A program made the translations under genes and the position numbers. This document shows positions 6,113-10,400 of a stretch of DNA of 10,400 bases, in pieces. This DNA comes from Thermoplasmata archaeon (GTDB taxonomy: Archaea > Thermoplasmatota > Thermoplasmata > JAGHBH01): positions 1 through 10,400 of the forward strand of contig DAOVJP010000023.1 in NCBI GenBank assembly GCA_030673205.1, written 5' to 3'. The notes under the pieces are model-generated. The model saw only the letters and a list, made by a program, of their open reading frames with translations, was not told where the DNA came from and made no database searches. The number at the start of each line of letters is the position of its first letter. The first letter of the stretch is position 1.

Positions 6113-7164
6113 CCGACGTGTGCAACCTCGACTGCTCCTATTGCGGGGGCTTCTCCATCGACGACCTGGAAAAGGCGGAGGTATCCTATTCATTGGAAGA
6201 GCTGAAACGGTTCATCGATGGCGATCCGGAAGCGGACGTAGCCTTCTACGGGGGCGAACCACTGCTCCGCATACTCCTCCTGCAGAAGATGATGGACGAA
6301 CTCTCTGCTAGGAGCTTCTTGGTGCAGACCAACGCCACCCACCTGGACGAACTGCCCACCTCTTATTTGAGAAGGCTCCACACCCTATTGGTCTCGGTGG
6401 ATGGGAGAGAGAAGATAACGGATGGGTATCGGGGCCAGGGAACATACGAGAAGGCCGTGGCAAATGCCTGGGACGCGAAGGAACGGGGGTTCACAGGGGA
6501 TATGGTGGCACGCATGGCGGTGAGCAAAAACTCGGATATCTACGAGGAGGTGACACACCTATCGAGCCTTGGCCTCTTCGACCACATCCACTGGCAACTC
6601 GATGTTATATGGGGGGAGATGTGGGAAGACCTGGATGCCTGGTTGGAGGGATCGTACAACCCCGGAATAACCCGTTTGATAGATGACTGGCTCGATGCCA
6701 TGCGCGGTGGGAGGATACCAGGCATCGCGCCCTTTCAGCCGGTGCTCTCGGACATGATAGCGGGGAGAAAGAGCCATATCCGATGCGGCGCGGGGATAGA
6801 CAGCTTCGCCATAACACCCCGGGGCGAGATATTGACCTGTCCCATCTGTCCAGAGTTCGAGTTCGCCCTCCTGGGAGATGTGAGAACCGCAAGCCCGGAG
6901 GACATACGGGACCGCGTCCATGTAGGGGAGCCCTGCACCAGCTGTGACATAAAGGACATATGCGGAGGGAGGTGTCTGTTCGCCAACAAGACCAAACTGT
7001 GGGGGGAAGAAGGGCAGGAGAAGGTGTGCGGGACCGTGCGCCATCTGGTCTCGGAGCTGGAAAGGATACGTCCCATGGTCGAAGAGCTTCTGGAGGCGGG
7101 CATCATCTCCTGGGATGAACTGGACTATCCCAAGATCAACAATTGCTGCGAGATAATTCCCTGA
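6091..7164 (+). CDS. SPASM-domain radical SAM enzyme, archaeal putative peptide-modifying family
   Basis: 357 residues from ATG 6091. The opening MLYHILLTDVCNLDCSYCGG carries the CxxxCxxC motif (Cys11, Cys15, Cys18) that binds the SAM [4Fe-4S] cluster, followed by the GGEP SAM-binding motif at 54-57. The C-terminal half has a SPASM-like set, Cys232, Cys250, Cys253, Cys282, Cys285, Cys291, Cys295 and Cys313, enough for auxiliary iron-sulfur clusters. The ending PKINNCCEIIP resembles the conserved EIIP tail of archaeal enzymes described as putative peptide-modifying (TIGR04083/TIGR04084 type, from memory). The substrate is unknown, and no convincing precursor peptide was seen next to it. A GTG at 6046 is in frame but would add 15 residues before the family's normal start. 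The gene overlaps the AlkD-like gene by 22 bases, so it is translated as part of that cluster. Confidence 0.88.
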   Translation: MLYHILLTDVCNLDCSYCGGFSIDDLEKAEVSYSLEELKRFIDGDPEADVAFYGGEPLLRILLLQKMMDELSARSFLVQTNATHLDELPTSYLRRLHTLLVSVDGREKITDGYRGQGTYEKAVANAWDAKERGFTGDMVARMAVSKNSDIYEEVTHLSSLGLFDHIHWQLDVIWGEMWEDLDAWLEGSYNPGITRLIDDWLDAMRGGRIPGIAPFQPVLSDMIAGRKSHIRCGAGIDSFAITPRGEILTCPICPEFEFALLGDVRTASPEDIRDRVHVGEPCTSCDIKDICGGRCLFANKTKLWGEEGQEKVCGTVRHLVSELERIRPMVEELLEAGIISWDELDYPKINNCCEIIP

Positions 7165-7235
7165 TAGGGTCTGGTTGTCGCGATCTCCCTGAAAGCAGAG
7201 GATCGGAGGGGGCGGTGATTGGGGGGAGGGTCGGG

Positions 7236-7243
7236 TTTATAAT
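7236..7243 (+). promoter_or_regulatory. TATA box for the TtuA-type gene, implying a leaderless transcript
   Basis: TTTATAAT is centred about 25 bases upstream of the GTG at 7265, the standard archaeal TATA-to-start distance, so transcription should begin at or next to the start codon. No Shine-Dalgarno motif precedes the GTG (CATTTCTAGCC), which fits leaderless translation. It is a good match to the archaeal consensus. Confidence 0.65.
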
Positions 7244-7264
7244 CCATCTTTCATTTCTAGCCGT

Positions 7265-8188
7265 GTGAAATGTTCAGCCTGCGAAAAGGATGCGGCGACC
7301 TTCGTGCGCTACAGCGGCCGCCACCTGTGCCTCGGCCATCTCTCCGATTTCGTCCTTCAGAGGGCGCGAAGGGCCTTCAGAGAACAGTATGACATACCCC
7401 AAGGGGGCAGGATAGGTGTGGCGATAAGCGGCGGGAAGGACAGCGCCGCCGCCCTCCACATCACGAAAGAGGTCTTCGGAGGGCATACGGACAAGGAGAT
7501 ATTCGCCATAACCGTGGACGAAGGCATAGAAGGGTATCGGCCCGGGGCGGTGGAGGAAGCGAGAAAGCTCTGCGAGATGTTGGACATACGACATGTGGTG
7601 GTCTCGTTCACGGACATCTACGGCCACACCCTGGACGAGCTGTTGGAGGAGGAACGGAAGCTTGGGGCATGCAGCTATTGCGGCGTGCTCAGGCGGCAGG
7701 TTATGAACCTGGGGGCGAGGAACGAGGGGGCGGCGGTCCTGGTCACCGGGCTGAACCTTGATGACACTGCCCAGGGCATTCTGATGAACATCACACGGGG
7801 GGATGTGGAACGATTGGCTCGAATGGGCCCACATGCCGTGGCCCAGCCCAGCCTTGTCCCCCGGCTATTGCCACTCCGGTATGTGCCAGAGAAAGAGTGT
7901 TATCTATATTGCCTGGCTAACGAGCTTCCGTTCCATGACGGGGAATGCCCCTATGCCCTGGAGGCACAGAGAGGGCTTTATAGGGATGTGCTGAACCAGC
8001 TGGAGGATGCGACCCCTGGCACACGGCACTCGATACTGAACACATACGATGCCCTCCGCCCTCTATTGGCACAGCGCTTCGAACCTGGAAAATTGCATTC
8101 CTGTAAAAGGTGTGGAGAGCCCACCGTTGGAGAGATGTGCCGTGCATGTGTGTTCTTGGAAGAGATAACTGGGGAGAGGGCTCCGTAG
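7265..8188 (+). CDS. TtuA/NcsA/CTU1-type tRNA 2-thiolation enzyme
   Basis: 307 residues, normal for the TtuA/NcsA/CTU1 family that places sulfur on a tRNA uridine through an adenylated intermediate, taking sulfur from a ubiquitin-like thiocarboxylate. Order of parts: N-terminal zinc finger (Cys3, Cys6, Cys22, His25); PP-loop SGGKDS at 55-60; Cys136 and Cys139 in ACSYCG plus Cys228 in ECPYA, equivalent to the three cysteines holding the catalytic [4Fe-4S] cluster in TtuA; LNLDD at 163-167; and a C-terminal zinc finger (Cys280, Cys283, Cys292, Cys295). The usual GHNLDD has Leu163 in place of His. The start is GTG 7265, supported by the TATA box at 7236 and by the zinc finger beginning at residue 3. 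It is separately promoted, although a candidate sulfur-carrier partner is encoded at 4408-4605. Whether the target is U34 or U54 cannot be told from sequence alone. Confidence 0.9.
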   Translation: MKCSACEKDAATFVRYSGRHLCLGHLSDFVLQRARRAFREQYDIPQGGRIGVAISGGKDSAAALHITKEVFGGHTDKEIFAITVDEGIEGYRPGAVEEARKLCEMLDIRHVVVSFTDIYGHTLDELLEEERKLGACSYCGVLRRQVMNLGARNEGAAVLVTGLNLDDTAQGILMNITRGDVERLARMGPHAVAQPSLVPRLLPLRYVPEKECYLYCLANELPFHDGECPYALEAQRGLYRDVLNQLEDATPGTRHSILNTYDALRPLLAQRFEPGKLHSCKRCGEPTVGEMCRACVFLEEITGERAP

Positions 8189-8221
8189 GGGCGGCGGAAC
8201 ATTGCAGAGGAACGGGGGTGC

Positions 8222-8296
8222 TCATTGGTCCAGGGGTGGAGGACACTGCGGTGGAGGCGCTCATTGGTCCAGGGACTGAAGATACTGGGGTTCTCA
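8222..8296 (-). repeat. Decayed proline-rich repeat units beyond the stop codon of the zinc-ribbon membrane protein
   Basis: Past the TGA at 8294-8296 the same frame continues with relics of the C-terminal repeat: an 11-codon unit ending in LDQ (8264-8296), a 13-codon unit APPPQCPPPLDQ (8225-8263), then a partial unit starting APPFLC. Each begins with TGA directly after a GAC/GAT-CAA (Asp-Gln) pair, where the intact units have GGA or GAA. The in-frame TGAs are at 8294-8296, 8261-8263 and 8222-8224. The simplest reading is a formerly longer repeat tail that became non-coding. Confidence 0.7.
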
Positions 8297-9631
8297 TTGA
8301 TCTGGAGGTGGCGAATAGGAGGGCGGCATTTCTTGGTCCTGGGGTGGAGGATATGAAGGTGGTGCTCCTTGATCCGGGGGTGGCGAATATTGTGGATCGG
8401 GGGCTGGCGGTGGAGGCAGCGAATATGTTGGGTCTTCCGGAGAAGCAGGGGGTGGCAATGGGGTGCCTGGAGGAATAGGAGGGGGTGCCTGGTCCCCCGG
8501 AGGAGCGGGTGGTGGCGGCACTTCTTTTCTGTACTTCCTCGGATAATATTCTATGGGGATGATGCCATTGTAATAGGAATCCAGGTCCTTTCGCAATGCG
8601 ATACATTCGAACACGGAGTAGAGAGCACCCAGGGCTATCAACGAATAGAGTATGGTGAAGTACCCTCTATAATCGAGGTCCATCCCCCCATCCCCTATGG
8701 AGATGGATATTATGAAGGGAGCGAAGAAGGCATACATGTAGAGAGCCTTGCCTGCCGAGAATGAGACGAAGGAGATGGCTCGCTGGGGGCTTCCCCTCCT
8801 ATAATATTTCTTGAAGAATCCAGCCAGGACCATGAACCATCCGAGCATGAGAGGGATGGCCCAGAGCTTCGTGAACAATGTCTGGATGAACTCCGGGGCC
8901 TCTTTCATGTCGAAATCTGAAGGAACGAGCATCGGTATTATGATGAGAGGTACTAGGGGGATCATTATGTACATAATGCCGGCGCCTACGCCGCCCCAGA
9001 TACCTGGTCCCATGCCTCCTTTGAACCTTTTCTTCATCTTCTTCCACGCCTTCTTTGTGTTGGGTTCAAGGTCGTCCATGGTTGCGGGAGGAGGGGGTTG
9101 TTGATAGTATTGGAACGGCAGGGGTGCTAGCCCTGGAGGAGGGGCTGCTCCGGGGGGAAGAGCTGTTCCTGGAGGTGGAGCTATACCAGGGGGGAGAGCT
9201 GTGCCCGAAGGTGGGCCAGGATAAGGAGCTGCCCCAGCTTGTTGAGGGAACTGCTCGGAAGGAGCTGCATAAGGCGCGGGAGGGGGCGGAGGTGCCGAGA
9301 GCGAGGGGGGTGTTTGGTCGGGCGGAGAAGAAGCATAAGGCGGGGGGCCTTCCATACCCAGAGGGGGTGCCTGGGGAGGTGCCGAGATCGGAGGAGCCTG
9401 CACAGGTTGGGAATAAAGAGGGGGCTGCTCCTGAGGAGGCGTGGTCGTCCCAGGCGTCTCCTGCTCCTTGCTCTTGTCCCACATGAACGTGTACCCACAG
9501 TTGGAGCACATGCCGCTACCATCATCGTGGAACTCTAGTGCCCTCTCGCCGCACTGGCTGCATTTGCCTCCCTCGGGTCTCTTGGGGCGTTCCGTGGCCG
9601 TGGGGGCCCTCATTACCTCCCACTGGTTCAT
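8294..9631 (-). CDS. Zinc-ribbon, proline-rich membrane protein with four transmembrane segments
   Basis: 445 residues of unknown function. Layout: a four-cysteine zinc ribbon (Cys24, Cys27, Cys42, Cys45); a low-complexity Pro/Ala/Gln linker at about 60-185 with two 12-residue repeats; a basic stretch KKAWKKMKKRFKGG (193-206); four hydrophobic segments at about 211-235, 253-273, 285-313 and 322-345; and a second proline-rich tail at 370-445 ending in 12-residue repeats with DQ ends. Short loops and the basic residues before segment 1 favour zinc ribbon and both proline-rich tails on the cytosolic side. Similar zinc-ribbon/proline-rich/membrane architectures are common in Thermoplasmata and are usually left hypothetical. 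The ATG at 9629-9631 overlaps the stop of the upstream gene as ATGA, showing translational coupling. A scaffold or signalling role is conceivable but unsupported. Confidence 0.8.
   Translation of the reverse strand: MNQWEVMRAPTATERPKRPEGGKCSQCGERALEFHDDGSGMCSNCGYTFMWDKSKEQETPGTTTPPQEQPPLYSQPVQAPPISAPPQAPPLGMEGPPPYASSPPDQTPPSLSAPPPPPAPYAAPSEQFPQQAGAAPYPGPPSGTALPPGIAPPPGTALPPGAAPPPGLAPLPFQYYQQPPPPATMDDLEPNTKKAWKKMKKRFKGGMGPGIWGGVGAGIMYIMIPLVPLIIIPMLVPSDFDMKEAPEFIQTLFTKLWAIPLMLGWFMVLAGFFKKYYRRGSPQRAISFVSFSAGKALYMYAFFAPFIISISIGDGGMDLDYRGYFTILYSLIALGALYSVFECIALRKDLDSYYNGIIPIEYYPRKYRKEVPPPPAPPGDQAPPPIPPGTPLPPPASPEDPTYSLPPPPAPDPQYSPPPDQGAPPSYPPPQDQEMPPSYSPPPDQ
8297..8368 (-). repeat. Two intact 12-codon C-terminal proline repeats
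   Basis: Residues 422-433 (GAPPSYPPPQDQ) and 434-445 (EMPPSYSPPPDQ) are tandem 36-base units at the very end of the coding region. A shorter, related PQYSPPPDQ precedes them, and degenerate units follow beyond the stop codon. Confidence 0.75.
9122..9205 (-). repeat. Tandem 36-base repeats in the N-terminal proline-rich linker
   Basis: Residues 143-154 (GTALPPGIAPPP) and 155-166 (GTALPPGAAPPP), then a partial GLAP, form an in-frame tandem repeat. The period of 12 codons equals that of the C-terminal repeats although the sequence differs. In-frame length variation is expected here. Confidence 0.75.
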
Positions 9632-10400
9632 GGGCCTTCCTCCTCGGGCATATCTTCTCCCTCCTGAGGTAGATCTATGTCCAACTTGTAGCTAGCCGTT
9701 TCGTCCCCTATGACAAGGTCTATGTCTGCCACCAGGGAAACATCGTTCGGGTCCAGGCCAGCGAGGTCAAAGGAGGGGGGGATGGTGAATTCCAGATCAT
9801 ATGTGCTCGATCCTCCTCCGCCGCCTGTGAGAGATATGTTGAGATCGGCACTGGGAGCGGGCGATAGACCCGGTATATCCAGCTCTATGGTGCTGGTCAC
9901 ATTAGCCACGACCCATTCGGCCGTGTCGATGATAACGGGAACAGTGAGTATCCGCGTCGAAGTATCCACATCTATGTTATCCCCATCCACCGTAATACCA
10001 ACTGGCGCTTCCCATTCCATATCCTGGGGTATGTGGAGTTCAAAGCCTATCCAGCCGAAGAGGTAGCTGGCCCCCACGCTTATGAGGAGATCCATTTCGA
10101 GGTCTTGGAAAAGTACCTCTGCCAGGCCATCCTCCACCAGGCTGCCTACGGATGTGGAGAACTCAAGTGTCCTGGGAGCGCTCTCGCCACCTGGAATGTC
10201 CCCCATGTCATTATGCCCCTGGAATACGAGTTTCTCACCATACTTCATGTCTATGTCTATCACAAAATCCTCTATCGGAAAGAGGCCATCGTTGTGTATG
10301 ATTATGGGGGCGGAGAATGTTATGGTATCTCCCTCCAACGAAGTATCTATATCCCCCTCCTCGGGGAAGGATATGAAGCCTGGACCGCCTCCATCGTCCC
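9628..10400 (-). CDS. Acidic beta-rich protein with tandem LEA14/WHy-like or Ig-like domains, N-terminus outside window
   Basis: The frame is open from the window edge (10400) to TGA at 9628-9630, at least 256 residues with no ATG in frame near the edge, so the gene begins outside. It is strongly acidic and made of alternating hydrophobic strands. Two related modules can be seen: ITFSAPIIIHNDGLFPIEDF with following strands (starting near 10320) and ILTVPVIIDTAEWVVANVTS (starting near 9960), joined by VDGDNIDVDTSTR. A GGGGGSS linker lies in the second module and the protein ends in an acidic tail (EGEDMPEEEGP). The pattern, a hydrophobic strand, an N-D/N-x turn and paired strands, resembles LEA14/WHy or Ig-like sandwiches. 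Domains of this kind in archaea are often on the cell surface, but any signal or anchor would be beyond the edge. Its stop overlaps the start of the zinc-ribbon membrane protein. No specific function can be given. Confidence 0.7.
   Translation of the reverse strand, partial: DDGGGPGFISFPEEGDIDTSLEGDTITFSAPIIIHNDGLFPIEDFVIDIDMKYGEKLVFQGHNDMGDIPGGESAPRTLEFSTSVGSLVEDGLAEVLFQDLEMDLLISVGASYLFGWIGFELHIPQDMEWEAPVGITVDGDNIDVDTSTRILTVPVIIDTAEWVVANVTSTIELDIPGLSPAPSADLNISLTGGGGGSSTYDLEFTIPPSFDLAGLDPNDVSLVADIDLVIGDETASYKLDIDLPQEGEDMPEEEGP

Noticed and set aside
7181..7205. Possible terminator hairpin after the radical SAM gene (CGATC ... GATCG)
   Set aside because: Only five base pairs (seven with a bulge), a long loop and no T-tract at the end; too weak to call.
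7274..7834. Open frame of 186 codons on the minus strand within the TtuA-type gene
   Set aside because: The plus-strand frame carries PP-loop, cluster cysteines and both zinc fingers; the opposite frame has no recognisable feature.
8222..8296. Selenocysteine or other recoding at the three TGA codons
   Set aside because: No selenocysteine-type context or cysteine homologue is visible, the repeats are low-complexity proline tails, and TGA ends other intact genes in this window; decay is simpler.
8110..9550. Long open frames on the plus strand opposite the zinc-ribbon/proline-rich gene
   Set aside because: They mirror the low-complexity proline codons of the minus-strand gene, read as Gly/Glu/Arg-rich nonsense and lack domains; the minus strand has a zinc ribbon and four membrane segments.
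1..10400. CRISPR arrays, tRNA/rRNA genes, insertion sequences or prophage
   Set aside because: No regularly spaced identical repeats, tRNA-like cloverleaf sequence, transposase motifs or terminal inverted repeats were seen on reading both strands.

Overview
The window looks like a piece of an archaeal chromosome, most plausibly from the Thermoplasmatota (Thermoplasmata or an uncultured relative). The evidence is an archaeal-style SCP2-thiolase/DUF35 gene pair, a TtuA/NcsA-type tRNA thiolase, a radical SAM/SPASM enzyme of an archaeal family, a single-domain archaeal parvulin, AT-rich TATA-like boxes about 25 bases before start codons (leaderless or short-leader transcripts), GGAGG ribosome binding sites inside operons, and a zinc-ribbon/proline-rich membrane protein of a kind common in Thermoplasmata. 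No rRNA, tRNA, CRISPR array, insertion sequence or phage gene was seen. The phylum is an inference; no marker gene fixes it.

Layout. (1) Bases 1-98, minus strand: the N-terminus of a cyanophycinase-like S51 peptidase, cut by the window edge, with a TATA box and a small palindrome upstream. (2) Bases 235-4228, minus strand: a tight three-gene operon read as thiolase-like protein, DUF35 zinc-ribbon/OB-fold partner, acetoacetate-CoA ligase, with gaps of 1 and 15 bases. It suggests acetoacetate/acetoacetyl-CoA or related acyl-CoA chemistry, but the thiolase-like protein lacks both catalytic cysteines of the family. (3) Bases 4229-4407: a divergent intergenic region with two C-rich/G-rich tracts. 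(4) Bases 4408-7164, plus strand: a compact five-gene cluster of a ThiS/MoaD-like ubiquitin-fold protein ending in Gly-Gly (apparently starting at a non-standard codon), a YigZ/IMPACT-family protein, a parvulin prolyl isomerase, an AlkD-like HEAT-repeat DNA glycosylase, and a SPASM radical SAM enzyme. (5) Bases 7265-8188, plus strand: a TtuA/NcsA/CTU1-type tRNA 2-thiolation enzyme with its own TATA box and a probably leaderless GTG start. (6) Bases 8294-10400, minus strand: two overlapping genes (ATGA), a partial acidic beta-rich protein followed by a zinc-ribbon, proline-rich protein with four membrane segments. The repeat array of the latter continues past its stop codon as decayed units.

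How the genes may work together. The Gly-Gly protein and the TtuA-type enzyme match the two halves of the known TtuB/TtuA (SAMP2/NcsA) sulfur relay for tRNA 2-thiouridine. The E1-like activating enzyme is not in the window. The thiolase-like/DUF35/ligase trio is one transcription unit on sequence grounds. The link between the DNA glycosylase and the radical SAM gene is a 22-base overlap, which supports co-expression but says nothing about a shared substrate.
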